Part shown: in pieces, positions 18,046 through 30,913 of the stretch
Layout of the letters: every line of letters starts with the position of its first letter
How positions within the stretch are numbered: the first letter of the stretch is position 1
Origin: Spirodela intermedia
Taxonomy: Eukaryota; Streptophyta; Magnoliopsida; Alismatales; Araceae
Direction: 5' to 3'
NCBI GenBank assembly: GCA_902729315.2
Contig: LR746278.1
Span: forward strand, 686,001 to 750,000
Length of the DNA: 64,000 nt
Translations under genes and position numbers: made by a program
Notes under the pieces: model-generated
Database searches by the model: none
Told to the model about the DNA's origin: nothing
The model's input: the letters and a program-made list of their open reading frames with translations, nothing else

Positions 18046-21000
18046 AACGATGGCTTCTAGCACAGTGCCCGGCACAGTAGTCCTCTTTGACAAGAGCTGT
18101 CCTCAAAACTCCGGCCTTTCCCCTTTTCATGGGGACAGTTTTGGCGTTTTAGTGCACATACCCAAATTAACTTTCTCTCTCTCGATAGACATATATATAT
18201 GTATATCTCCTCTTTTTCTTTTCGGGCTACTTAATTTCAAGGTCAAGGTACCAAGAATGATATCTGATTCTATCCATCTACATCGAAACTGTCCGTATAC
18301 ACGGCCCTCCCGTGGGGGATAGAGTGAGAGAGAGAGAGAGGGAGAGAACATTCCAGATGCGTGGAACTTAACCAAGAACAAGGGACGGGAAGATCAAAGG
18401 GCCCTCTGTGACTGGCGTCCGCCGACCGGTTCAGTTGTCGGTAGCGTCACCCGGCCCACACAAGCTCTCCCATCCATGGGCGGACGCGGAATCCCCCCCG
18501 CGACAGCGACGAATGGGCGGTGCTATCCTCGCCCGACCCACCGGAAAGCAGTAAAGAGGCCATACGGCGGGTCCGCTACGCGAGCCGCAGTCTAGACCAG
18601 ATGACGAAGAAATGGGTGCTTGTTCAGACGGGTCACGTAGTCCTGACGCGATATACTTGTTGGGTACTAATTCCAACAATACCTAGTCAAGATCGTAGAG
18701 CGCACCGAAAAAAATAAGATTTCTAGTTTGATGGCCGGAACGGCACCACTTGGAGCCAGAGTCAACCACTAGTACAATTATCTACATTAAATGAAATCAC
18801 GCAAGTATTTCGTAAAAATTAAAGGGTACTCCGTGCAAACCAAGATTACTACTGAGAAGTCCCTTTCTTATCCATTCGAACTTTAAGATATTCGAAAGAT
18901 CAACATGGGACGAGAGACATGAAAGGGGGCCAATAGAGAGAGTTGTCCCAACCACATGGCATTGGATGTGCAATTGTGTTCAACACGATGGGGAGCGAGG
19001 TTCCAATTAGTCAAGATGATTATATGAAGGCATTAATGAAACGAATGTCTTTTAAAACTTCATACATCTGAAAATGGTTGTCCGTCTACCATTTTAATGG
19101 AAGGTGAAAATTAAATAAATGCCATAATTTCTGGCAATAATTTTCTCTAAGAATTCACTATAAGTTTTTCCTATAACTGGCAGACAATGACCTTCTTTTC
19201 TTTTCATCTGTCATTTTAGCTTATTCGTTCTCTGTTCCCATGATATCATTACATTTTTGTTCACAACATAGCCCAAGGGCAAACCAAGGCTATCCCTTAA
19301 ACCAGGAGAGCCACTCTAAGACTCTAACACAACTCTCAAAGGAGGGAATCTTATGCAGGAGCTCCCTAATTACATTGGCAATATGCAAGTATCAAGAACA
19401 AATAGAGAGTCTATAATCAAGATGATTACCATCAGTCTATAGTAACTCAAACTAGATCTAAGGAAACTAAATCTAAATATTCTAGATGCCACTTTCTGAT
19501 TTGAATTCATGCCTTATATTAAAATAGACACTCTAATGATAAAAAATATAAGAACTCATCTTAGTGTCACTATTGTATACTACTAGTATTTATTCATATG
19601 TAAAAATTTTATGTAAAATATGATGGAGAATGAATTCATCTCTTCTTCTCAGCGTTAGAGACAAATTATTATTCTATGACCTCTATACCATTCTCATTGA
19701 CTAAACTCTACTTTTCCCACTCCTTTGTTTTCTATATTTTCTATCATGGAATTAGAGTAATTGGATACAATCATTTTTGTTTTCATCATTATATTCTTCC
19801 TGCTTTGGCCTAAGATTGAATGAAATTAAGCTCTTGTACCTTCATTAAGAACATCAAAATCAATTGAAATTAGCGTAGTTGTTGTCCACCATTTTCTCCC
19901 TACATTGCTAGACAAAATATGACACATACTAATGTCATGTATAATTTGTATGATAACATTTGACTACATCTCACATGAATATAATAGTTTTTATTTGCAC
20001 TCTTCTCATGTAGCACAGATCTAAAACTATATCACTCAACATTCTAACATTTATGACATCAGAAGCCTCATAAATCAACTCATTGACTCCAAACATTTGA
20101 TACTAGAAGAAATTGCTATTATTAGCTTGTTGGCATGTTCAATTATCAATATCAAGATTTTAAGTGCGTTGATCTACTACTTCCCATCTTTCTTACTTTT
20201 TAAGTAATTGCAAACTAGCCTGATTGAAGGCCCACTTAAATGATTAAATGATATAAATTAAAATTTCTCTTTTTTACATGTTACTTATGAAAAGTACAAC
20301 ACATTTTATCCAACATAACCACAAACTTCTTATTATGTCTAGTAGAACAGTTAATCAAGCCAAAAAAATAATGCTAGCTAAAAATTTAATGAAAGTCGTT
20401 GCCACTAAGACATGATCTACATAAGTATTTTCATTGTATATACCATACTCTATTTATTCAATATGCCATATTCTAAGACATGAAGTAGATGATTACACTC
20501 TTTGGATCAATCATACCAACTCTCTTATTTTTAAGAACCAAGTATTGTTTTAAGCTTCACTCCACACTAACATATGAAACCTAATTTGGTATCTAAACTA
20601 AAGAGAAAAAAAATATATTATTATATAACTTGATGATCTTTAAATTATTGAACCATATCATGGTCTTACCTGGTTTCTTTCAAGCACTTGTTCTCCCCTT
20701 GTTCTTAAAAATATTTTCCAACTATTATATCACCAAAAATCTTACTTTTTTTTCATAGTTTATAAAACATAAAAATGACTATATAATCCTAACACAAGCC
20801 CATTTGTGACAAGAAAAGACAAGACAAGACAAATCCTAACACAATCCCATTTGTTTAGTATTAATCTAAAGGATAGGAAGATCTAAAACTATCAAAATAA
20901 TGAAATCTAAAAGAAAACACAGAAACAATTGGCAACTTGAATTCAAGAGGACTTTCCCAAAAATAAATTCCAAGGCATGCTTAAGTTATTTATGTTTTAA

Positions 21001-22078
21001 AAGTTATTAAACTCCACTTGATCAATGATTATCAAATTTTAATGGCCTTTTTATTGTGTTCATGGGTGAAATACTTAAAATATAACTTGTAAATCATAGT
21101 ATAGTATATTCCCCTTCACATTAGTGCCTTTTCAAGATGAACTATGGATACCACTCGGCTAGTTTTCCATTAGTTATGACTCTTCTTGAGTGTTGAAGCT
21201 GTATACTTATTCATACCTTAAAGGCCACTTTAACTCTTCTAAGTATAATGCTATTCTTACTCTACAACATTAATATTTAGTACCTACTTGACCTTGTATT
21301 TTTTCTTAATAAAATATTTTAATTATCATCTATCCATCTAGTTTAAGTGTGGAGAGCTAGTCATATTTTAATGATATCTTAAACCATCTAAAGCTCACAT
21401 GTAAATTAGTTTTCTTATCCATCCATCCACACCTACTCTCCTTCTTGCATACTTACATCCTAATTGGCCTCGCTACCCAAATAATTATTATTCACTTGGT
21501 TCTTATAACATTTTCATGTGCTATAATCAAATCTCTAGGAACTCTTGAAAACAGACTATAAGACATTCTTTTACCTCAAAAAGTATTATATTTCTTCTAT
21601 GTGACAAGCTTGAATACTAGCTGATTCTAGTTAATGCTTTCTTTCATGCTTGAAGCAAGTTCACACTAAGACATTGTTTAAGCTTTTTTGGGTGCATGAA
21701 AGTAAAATTGTCTTAAATATATATGGTAATTAATAGTATATTAAAAAAATATATACTAAAGATTATAAACAATGAAATTATTAACTTAAAGATGCACTAG
21801 ATTTTTATCAATCATATACTATAGAAAAGATATAATAATTCATTTTTTCTATAAAAAATTATCTATAATAATTGATATGCAAATATCTCTATAAGTGGGG
21901 TTGAACGTGAGATTGTCTTCTTCTCAAATTATATTCAGTTTCGGCCCATTAAGGAAGGTTGGGTATGTGGGCCCAGGAGACTCGAAAGTCTAAAATGTTA
22001 GTGGATAATTTATTCTTGAAATCAACGTCGAAATATTAAAAAAAAAAAATCGCCCCATAAAAAGGGCGAAGTGATCCC
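18046..22078. other. LBD 3' flank and long AT-rich gene-poor stretch
   Basis: From 18046 to about 18720 the sequence is mixed, with a GA run near 18326-18343 and several short unsupported frames. From about 18750 to 22000 it is AT-rich with no frame over about 60 codons. It looks like old transposon debris, but I could not match it to a family. No gene is seen. Confidence 0.5.
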
Positions 22079-22099
22079 TTGTTAACTCGAGGTTCGGAT

Positions 22100-22330
22100 C
22101 TGAACAGGTGGAGATACCCACTGGATCCGATTTCTGTCCCAATATTACTCTTCGGTTTGGATTTCTGTCTGGATCGCCGCCGTCCACAACCTCCAGTACC
22201 TCTCCTCCGGCCAGCACCAGCAGGCGGCACTTTTCCTCCAGCCTTACTGATCTGTTGCTGGAGAGCGGGAGAAGGAAGCGGCAACGGCGGAAGGGAGCTG
22301 CGGCAACATGGCGGGGTTTGAGGAAGGTAC
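22100..22330 (+). other. Possible orphan first exon
   Basis: A GC-rich island in AT-rich surroundings has an ATG at 22308 (MAGFEE...) followed by a good donor, AAG|GTACG, at about 22326. The upstream part resembles a CT-rich, GC-rich plant leader. I could not find a following exon. It may be the 5' end of a dead or displaced gene, or no gene at all. Confidence 0.2.
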
Positions 22331-22999
22331 GCCTCATCGTCATCATCCTCTTCTTCTTCTTCTTCACTGTCCGTACCTGTCCGTCCCTGATTTTCTGGTT
22401 GCCGTGGATGGATGGTCCAATTATCCAGGGATCGACGCCGCGCAAAGATCGTCCCTGATATTCTGTAGTCACGTACTACTACCAACTTTGTTAAGTTATA
22501 CTCTTTAGTTTCCTCTATTTTCTGTCTCCCATGAAGGTGGACAAGTTCATTAACTATTAGAATGACATCAAGCAAGTATTTAAGTATTAAAGGAGTTGGT
22601 AGCAACAAAGTTGACTAGCTATAATTAAATACCATTGGAGAAACTCCTGACACCAAAGTAAAAGGGTAGGCCCAAGAATTATGCCTAGGATAAGATGAAG
22701 AAGTTCAATGGCTAGTTTTTTCCCTTCAGTTACAAGTAGAAAATCTAAAAATTCCTCTTCCTATTATTTTCAAAACTTGACAATCTAAGCCTACAATACA
22801 AATGGAAGCACTCATCGTTGGCAACCCAAAGTCAAGCAACGTTTCTCCACAAATATCATTTAATATTTCTTTCATTTAGTCCCTCATATTAGGTTAAACA
22901 AAATATATGCTGTAACTGTCATGGTTTTTCTAAGAGCCAAGATAAGGGGAGGGGGTTCCTCATCAAGCACAATTAGTTGACTATATTGTTAAGCCTGAT

Positions 23000-24800
23000 A
23001 TTACTATCAACCGTAAGAAGTTAAAGTATGATCAAGAAGACTTGATTCATAATTATATTAGTGAGAAAATTCTTTTCCAAAATGGCTTTCTGATACAACT
23101 AAAAGGAACATCTAGAGGACAGCTCTAGCACAACTTCTTTCAAGTCTGTGTACCCGTCTCAATCAATACACTAATAGATGAAGGAAACTTAGATATCTTC
23201 AGATCAAAGGAGGCACCCAACTCATCATGAGGTATTAATTTTTAAGGATATACATGAGATGATGCTTGAATTCCATTACATTTGTTCTCATTCCATCAAG
23301 TCATTGCATTTTCACCTCTCTTCTTTTTATCTTTATATTATATAGTAAATAAAATAATTTCAAAGTGTCTAGACATTGATGACTCAAGTAAATGAAGAGC
23401 AGAATGAAGCACTTTTAGTATCCATTTTCTATTGATCGAGTCTATAGAAGTGGTCGCACCATCATTGACAACTATCAATATAAGACATCATTAGAAAATG
23501 TAGATGAACTAGAAATGAGAAACAAACTAGATGATGAATAAACATAAATTGTATATAAGAGGAAGACAGAAAAATTACCATTAGAACAAAGACTCTTTCC
23601 CTTTCCAAAAGTATTAAAATCTCAGCAGAAGTAAATAACATCTAATGAAGAATTAATGAAGATCTTGTAAGATGTAAATATCAATATCCCAGTATTTATA
23701 GTAATAGAACATAATTCTTGCTTATGCTATTTTTTTAAAAAAATTATGTATGCCAAGAAGAGCATTTAGATAGAAAAACTTTATGCACATACAAGGGCTT
23801 TGCTATTGAATCAATTACCTAAAAAATTAAAGGATCATAGTGCACCTTTAATTTCATATGATATTGGCTAGGTCATATTTCATAATATTTTATTAGATTT
23901 AGGTGCTATTATTAATTTATTACCTACTACCATATGTGATTATTTGAATATATCTAACTTGACACCTTCATCTATTACTTTATAATTTGATGACTGTTTA
24001 ATGAAAGACCCAAAAGGCATATTAGAAGATGGGGTAGTCTTAGTAAAAGGTTGTAAATTTCTTACTGACTTTTTAGTGTTTAAAATGGAATCCCTAAGTG
24101 AACTAAGTGAGGCATTCATTATCTTGAGGAGATCATTTTTAAACACTATCAAGATGAATATTAACCTCACTAAAATTACTAAAATTTCTTTTGGGGAGCA
24201 AACAGTGGAAATAAAGATATTTAAAGATGTATAACCTCACAAGATATGCAAGAAGTAGGCTGTCACATACTGAACCTCATGAAGTTATGTGATATGGAGG
24301 AAACTAATGAAGTTGACATTATAGACAGTTGTGTGCAGAAAAGTCTAGACAATTTTAAATCCTAGAATGTGGACGTAGTTGGAGACATCTAGGAAGGAGT
24401 TAGCAAAACAAAGTATGACTGATCACTCATTATAACTCAAACCTCTTCCTCAAAGTTTAAAATGTCTTTTTAGGAGAGAATCACACACGTAGTCATAATA
24501 GCATTTGATCTTAATAAAGAACAAAAAATTAAAATCATTGAATAATTTAAAACTCATAAGAAATCTATTAAATAAGAAATATCTAACCTGAAAGCATAGA
24601 TATGTGTCTGCAAACATCATATTTACTTGAATGAGGGTACTAAAATCAGTAGCAAACGACAACATAGATTTGATCCAAACATAATGAAAGTAGTTAAAAA
24701 GTAAGTTCTTAAGTTGTTAGACAATGGATTTATTTATCTAATTTCATATGGTATATGGGTAAGTACATATTGTATGTAATGGTGATGGAGATTATGTCTA
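23000..24800 (+). mobile_element. Decayed Ty3/Gypsy gag-pol fragment
   Basis: The plus strand shows, with stops and frameshifts, the gag-protease linker (LPKKLKDHSAPLISYDI at about 23805-23860) and an aspartic protease region at about 23880-24235. The expected D-S/T-G-A is changed to LLDLGAIINLLP, followed by GILEDGVVLVKGCKF, a modified ILGRPFL motif (ILRRSFLNT) and ISFGEQTVEIKIF. Next come the spacer and the start of reverse transcriptase at about 24430-24760 (LKPLPQSLK, HRFDPNIMKVVKK, LKLLDNGFIYLIS). The element then breaks off before the catalytic YVDD region. The order and motifs fit plant Gypsy elements. No LTR was recognised. Confidence 0.75.
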
Positions 24801-27057
24801 TAGTATTCACTCAATGAAGAAAAACATTCACTCTTGCAACTCACCATAGAAATATGATGCATGCTTAAGTTAAGTGTTTTGACTAAAAAATCAATCTTCT
24901 TTGAAGCACATTGTTAGCCTTGGCTTATTTTTTCTATACTTATTGTTAAGGGATTAGTAATGTTTAAGTTAGGGGGTCTGATAATACTATATTTTTATGT
25001 GTTAATTCACATTATATCTTTATAATTATTGCATTAATTCATAAAAAGGTGCATTCTTAGGAAACTAATTTAGGAAAAATATGATTTGACTCATTAAAAT
25101 AAATTTCACACTAGTTTGTGTCACTTACATGCATAAGATTTCCTTTTATCACTGAATTAAAATTTCAAATCTTTTTTAATATGATGCCCCATATTTAATC
25201 TGAGTTTCATTTGAGTTTTATTTGAATTTTCTCTGCATGTTTTTAATATGATGCTAGTATTTTATGTGAAATAAGTGCTGAAAATCAAAACGTTTGAGAT
25301 AAATGGAGATTTGAGGCGGCAACCTTTGGGAGATGACCCTCAAGTTAGAATAGAACAAGTAGCCAAGCATGGTGATAGTGACGTTCACAATGATAGTGAT
25401 GGCATCAATGAGTTTCTTTTGGCGTTATAGGGAGGGGAGCTGATGGCAACAACAGTGACAACAGTGGCACTCATGTTGATGGTGGTGTTGTGAATCCCTT
25501 CCATGTGACAAGCAGCAAAGGAGTTTGGCATGATGGTAGTGATGCTCACGCCAATGACAGCAGTGGCATGAGATGTGTTCAAGCTACAGACTGATGATCC
25601 ATGTGACACAAAGTAGAGTCCTAGGGAGGTCTCAACCTATGGAGCAGAAACCTTGGCTCTTGGCCTCTTTGTGAGAATGCTAGTAATTGATCAAGCCACA
25701 TCCTAGAACTAAGTTTAATTATTAATTTTCACTATTTTCACTTATTTCAGTCATGTAATCAAGTAGGGTTTGTGTTTTTGGATTCCATATGAGAGTTTTC
25801 ACGAGCTGAATTCCTATAAATCTTTGTATTTGTATTTTGTTAACAAACTATGCCCATTGGCATCCTCCCTGACGTTAGAGCTTATGTCACTTGTTTCCAC
25901 TCTCTTTGAATTTTTCTTTCTTATTGGGTCACATGTCCTACTGGCCCAATAAGTCTTCATGTTGGTATTTTAAGTTTTTTATATTTTATTTACATAAAAA
26001 GTGAAAAATAAATATAAAGATCTTATTAAATTCAAATATATATATACATCTAATAAAAATATATAAATATATATACATAAATATAAAACTATGAAAATAT
26101 CAAATTAGCCCATATTATTCAACTATTTTTTTCTTTCTATTATTTTATATTTACATCAACTTTTAAATAATCAAATCGACATTTGATTTTTTTCATTCTT
26201 CTTTGTGGATCGACCTATTTTCACCATTTGATTCTAAATTATATCTTTTAAATAAATCAGTTTGTAAATTTTAAATTTGACACATTTTATAGCAACAACC
26301 GAAGTGTGGATCAATAGGCCAGAGCTAGTAAAGTCAATACAACCTTAGCAGCATTGTGCTTTCTGTTTGATAGCCCTAAGTTAATAAAATTGGTGCATGA
26401 ATGGTAGTTTCTTAAATGTTGTTTGATAGGTCAGATCCGGTAACACAAGTAGTGGAGCAATAGCTTATTTAGTTCATTGGGCTATGAGTACCCAGATGAA
26501 TCTTTCTAGAAGATCACTTAAGACCCAATGAGTGTGGCTCTTGGGACACCAAGTGAACAATGGAGGCAAAAATGCTCTAAAGTCTTTGTGTGATTCTCTT
26601 GCATGGTTTCTATTTTGTTTAAAATCACCTGACTATTTTTATGCATCGTAGTGAATTAAAATAGTTAATCTAATTCTCTTAAATAAATAACTTACTCTAA
26701 TTGCATACTCGGTGGTCTACATAGCATTAGTAACCTGTGTTGCAATTCAACGGCAGATAGTCCAAAATCAGACCTCTAATTACAAATTTCTCTAAATTAG
26801 AAGACAACATGTCAAATCTGAATCACTCATCAGTGATAAACAAGATTAACCCTACTCACACCCTCTGCACTACATTGGCTGTCCACTCGTCCTATAGTTA
26901 ATTAAACCTCATGAGTTGAATATCCATTTCTTCATAACTCAATTTCTCACATCCGCTATTCGAATTCCTTAGGACCGCCTGCCATCATTAGAACTCAATT
27001 TTACGGAACAGGGAAAGAACTCCACTGGTGATCGGCCCATGCCATCCCACCGAACGA
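24801..27057. other. AT-rich spacer, no gene seen
   Basis: The sequence is AT-rich. A GTGATGG/CAACAGTG-rich low-complexity patch at 25370-25620 resembles retroelement leader sequence. No conserved coding motif was found. Confidence 0.45.
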
Positions 27058-27474
27058 CTACCACCAATACGCAACTTGATGAGTTTCCGAAAAGCACGCG
27101 AATCTAATGTGAGCACTTTCTACTATAGAAGCAAGGCGATGCCAAAAAAGTGACAATGCAGATACCGAGCCAATGAATATAAGAGTGAATCCAATATATG
27201 ACAGCGGTTTGGGACGCACGAATGGTGCAAAACCGCGGGTTTTAGAAAACCCTATTGTATCAGCGGGGGATGCGAAGCGCCGGTAGATTAATAGCATGCC
27301 CTGGAAAATAGTCCCGTCTAGATAGCAACTACAAACGAAAAGAGATGTCCTCTCAGGTCTAGGAAGATGATATTCAGTTTCATCAGCTTTTGATATCTGA
27401 ACTATGCAGAACGTGTACTTATGGGTCAGTGGTTCGATGAACCGTAGGCACGTTACGCCACTTCCGAGAGACAC
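27058..27474 (-). CDS. Unrecognised 138-codon frame, possibly not a gene
   Basis: An ATG-initiated frame of 138 codons starts about 330 nt downstream of the bioF-like gene on the same strand. It has a likely membrane segment (SYIGFTLIFIGSVSALSLFW) near residues 92-111 and ends QVAYWW. I do not recognise the family. It could be part of the 3' region of the upstream gene, organelle-derived DNA or chance. Base composition is less GC-rich than the confirmed exons, which argues against a normal gene here. Confidence 0.2.
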   Translation of the reverse strand: MSLGSGVTCLRFIEPLTHKYTFCIVQISKADETEYHLPRPERTSLFVCSCYLDGTIFQGMLLIYRRFASPADTIGFSKTRGFAPFVRPKPLSYIGFTLIFIGSVSALSLFWHRLASIVESAHIRFACFSETHQVAYWW

Positions 27475-27804
27475 GGCAGCGGAGGCTAATCCGCCTTTGT
27501 GATTGGGAATGAAGTTCTGGAGTCATGAAATGTCCGCTAAATCAAATAATAAGACACGAAGTACATTTCGATGTATCTATGCATTGGCCTCACAACAGTA
27601 TGGTAATTGAAACGAACGAATATCTGCAAGCAATGCTTTGGTCCGCGTCCGTCGAGTGAATTCTCGAAACAGCCGACCAAAGCACCTGACGACAACTGCA
27701 CCGTGTATAAAACTTCGGCATCCATCTATAGATCGTTTCGGCTTCCTCATCTGCGGAACGGGTGACAGGCGGGGTTGAACTGGAGCGTTGACCAAATTCC
27801 ATGA

Positions 27805-29680
27805 TCAAACCCTTGCGGCAATTTGATCTACCGGGCGGTTGAGCCCGGGGATGCACTCGGAGAGTGCGGATACGAGCCTTCTGAGGTCCTCCGAGGTATG
27901 CGCGCTAGTGAGCGTAACCCTAAGCCTGGAATATGAAACGATTCATCAGCGTAAACCCATGGGAAGAAGGCCGTGCGGTTGGAAGGATAGCCAGAGAGGA
28001 GGGTGAGAACTCACCGGCAGGCGTTTGGGGCGACTGCCGGCGGCCTAATGGCGATGACGTGGAAGCCTCGCTCCATCATGTGCTTGCTTGCATAGATAGC
28101 CGCATCCTCGGAGCCGACCACCAGAGACAAGATGGGGCTGGTCGCGGGGTGCTTCGTCATTGCCGCGAATTCTTGGGCTCGGTCCCACACTGCCTGCCTG
28201 CGTCACCCCTCCTTGGCCACCGTCACAGCAGCTGCACGGGATCCACGCGGAGAGCGAAATCGTGTTAAATATACCACGCATGGCAGTGGTGAGAATCATG
28301 TGGTGAAGTCTATCTGAAGAAGAAAAATGGCCCACTAGTGGCAGATCGAACGGATGCTGTAAACAGTACCGTAGGCGGCGACGATAACGGGTAACGGGGA
28401 AGCGGTGGAGAAAATATAGGGACGGCCCAGCCCCCGGACCAGGTCCGACCATTTCCTGCTGCAGGCCACGAACCCACCCAGGCATCCCCCGGCCTTGCTC
28501 AGCGTCCCGACGATGATGTCGATCTGATCTTCGATGCCGTAAACCTCTCCGATACCGCCGCCATTCCTCCCGCACACAAATGCCGTATGCGCCTGTAACG
28601 TGGCGATGGTCAATCCGGATCGAGGGAGGGAGACAGTAAAGAAGACTGCTCCGACGCCGAGTCAAGACAAAGTGGACGACTCACTTCATCAATGACGAAT
28701 AGGAACCGGTGCTTCTTCCGGAGTTGCACGAGGTCGAGCATCGGCGCGAAGTCCCCTTCCATGCTGAACAAACTGCGCCATGAAAAGAAATGAGGAGGCT
28801 TCTGAGCACGGAAGTTTCACAGGACCAGCAAGAAGTTGTTATCGAACGGAGATCGTTCTTGTCTTATCAATTCAGTCTGTGTTACCTGTCCGTGATAACT
28901 ACCTTCCTCTCGAGAGGGCAGTTTGAGATGAGCTCGTCCAGATGCTGCATGTCGCTGGGCCTGTACACGGACACGACGGCTTGCTGATGCCGCTCCATCA
29001 TCCGGAGGCCGTCGATTATGGATGCGTGATTCAAGGCGTCGGAGAACACGGCGATCTTCTCTTGCTCCGCCGGCCTCCTCGAGGCCGCGTTATGAGTGGC
29101 GATGCCTCCGAGCGCCGACAGGAAGGCCGTGTTTGCGGCGAATCCGGTGGGAGTCACGACACAGGCCTCCTTCTTGTGCATCTCCGCCAGGACATTCTCC
29201 AGCCGCCGGTGGTACTCGGTGTGGCTACTGACCAAAGCGGACGATCGCGGACCCATCCCGAACGCCAGAGACGCCTGTTCCATATTTGTGTATAGAATCG
29301 GCCACCGACTACCGCGATTCGTGACGGACAATATAATACCTACACCAGGATCGAGCTCGAAAGCCTACCTTGGCCGACGCCTTGCGGACGGCCGGATGGG
29401 TACTGAGGTTGAGGTAGTCGTTGGCGGAGAAGAGGAGCATCCGGTTCCGAGCCGCTTCGCCGTCACTCGTTGGGGCCTTGGGATTCTCCACTTCGACTTC
29501 CAGCAAGGTTCGGTCCCAAGGGCCGGGGCCGTCCAACGTCTCGATATCGGCGAGAGGATCCTCCTCGGCGCTGAGCTTGGTGAGGCACACCTTGGGCAAG
29601 TACCTCAGAAAGTTGTTCTTGTCCACCCTCGCCAACGCCATAACCACCAACTCTTCCCACATCACTACGACAGATGCCAT
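27805..29680 (-). pseudogene. 8-amino-7-oxononanoate (KAPA) synthase-like gene, BIOF type, with in-frame stop
   Basis: KAPA synthase condenses pimeloyl precursor with alanine in biotin synthesis, using PLP. Exons on the minus strand are 29680-29369, 29274-28886, 28772-28685, 28592-28370, 28231-28015 and 27925-27805. All borders are GT-AG, phases agree, and the total is 449 codons plus stop. Family blocks include LLFSANDYLNLSTHP, GMGPRSSALVSSHTEYHRRLE, CVVTPTGFAANTAFLSALGG, FSDALNHASIIDG, VITDSLFSMEGDFAPM, VIDEAH and GTLSKAGGCLGGF (PLP lysine about residue 296), then AIRPPAVAPNACRLRVTLTSAHTSEDL. Codon 347 (28203-28205) is TGA exactly where relatives have Trp in the W-R-R-x-A-x-W segment, so the annotated product would lose its last fifth or so. 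DEAH is followed by TAF instead of the usual GTF. An acceptor 42 nt downstream could skip the stop in frame. It may be a pseudogene, a sequencing error or a splice-rescued gene. Confidence 0.85.
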
Positions 29681-29850
29681 GTCTACTTGTCGTGACGACG
29701 GGTGTAGGCTTTCGGAGGGCCGTCGGAGGTTTTCTCACCGGGAGAACGATGAACACGAAGGAGGAAGGACTTGTGTTGATCGATGGAGGCCGTGAGCTGC
29801 GTTTATGTAGAAAGCGCAGTCCCGCTGTTCATTATAAAGACGGGGGATGC
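29681..29850 (-). promoter_or_regulatory. Leader and proximal promoter of the BIOF-like gene
   Basis: This is the region directly upstream of the ATG at 29680. It includes TTTATAATGA on the minus strand near 29830-29839, a possible TATA element. The same sequence, diverged, recurs in inverted orientation at 30770-30910. Confidence 0.45.
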
Positions 29851-30714
29851 CATGCCGTCAAAGGTGCGGGACCCCCCTCGAATTTGACGCTGTGAGGATG
29901 CCGGCGGTGAGGCTCAACTGGCCCGACGACCTGTTGAGCATCACGTCTTATCATCTTCGTTGGCGGTCTCTGGAGCCAGTAGTGAATTCGGGAGAGTCAT
30001 CTGTGGGCCACGACGACCGTTATGTCGCATCTGGGTTACGACCCTTTTATGTTGAAACCAAGTTGGTCGGCAGTGGATGGCGACGACCGTGCCGTGGCTT
30101 CTGATCTAGGTTATGACCGTTCATGGGGCTTCCTTCGTAGCATTCATTTTCGGGTAAATTCTTTCGTTGTTATTGGAGGTGTCGGATGGAGAACTGGTCG
30201 GAGGAGGAGGATCGGATGTAAAGGCCCCGAGGCGCCAAACCGCGTTGCTGTGAACCGAGCATCGTAAATGTTCTCAACCAATAAACCACCTACCGGTCGT
30301 CGTCGTCGGCTTGCGACGAACTTGGATTCTATACCGCCTTACTAAACTTGGTTGGTGCCGTAGATCGTCACATAAATCTTCCCACGGTCAAAAAACCTGT
30401 TAGATTATATGGGAACTTTGACATAAATTTGCATGAACTTTGACTAAACGACATGAAATCCGTTAGTTACGATGAAGTCGTTCAACTATGACATTAAATC
30501 ATCTCGGAGCATGTCATTGATCGGAATCGGGGGATGTGCGAGCCGAGCTGGTGGCCGACGAGCTTGACCCGACTAGTGAAGAAAGACTACAAAAGCGTCT
30601 TTATCTATAAAACCGTTTGCTCAGGCCTTTGTTCTCAGCAGCATCACCCTATGAAACCGCTACATTATGGCGACGGCCACGGAGTCCACAAAAAAACTGG
30701 GGCATGAAGGTTAA

Positions 30715-30775
30715 CAAGCGCGCAGCTAACTTCTTCACTAAGGCCAACAAGCCCGCAGCTAACTTCTCCCATCTG
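30715..30775. repeat. Short tandem duplication
   Basis: Two adjacent copies of a unit of about 30 bp, each containing AACAAGCSCGCAGCTAACTTC (S = C or G), sit next to the inverted leader copy. Confidence 0.7.
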
Positions 30776-30910
30776 CATAATGAAGTACAGCGGGTCCGCA
30801 CTTCCTACGTGAACCCAGCTCACCGCCGTGCATCGACCAACACATGTCCTTCCTCTTTGCTGTTCAGCGTTCTCCCCTCGAGGAGACCTACGGCCCTTCG
30901 CAAACCTACA
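30770..30910 (+). repeat. Inverted copy of the BIOF-like leader
   Basis: The reverse complement of this block aligns by eye to 29699-29850 over about 140 bp with small gaps. Shared words include AGGGCCGT, GGAGAACG, GAGGAAGGAC, TGTGTTG, GTGAGCTG and CCCGCTGT followed by TTCATTAT. It ends just before an ATG (30911-30913) that does not continue into BIOF-like sequence. This is a head-to-head duplicate that retains the leader but not the coding part. Confidence 0.7.
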
Positions 30911-30913
30911 TAT

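Noticed and set aside
23880-24240. Aspartic protease frame as a cellular protease gene
   Set aside because: The flanking gag-linker and reverse transcriptase remnants and the stops show that it is a decayed Gypsy element.
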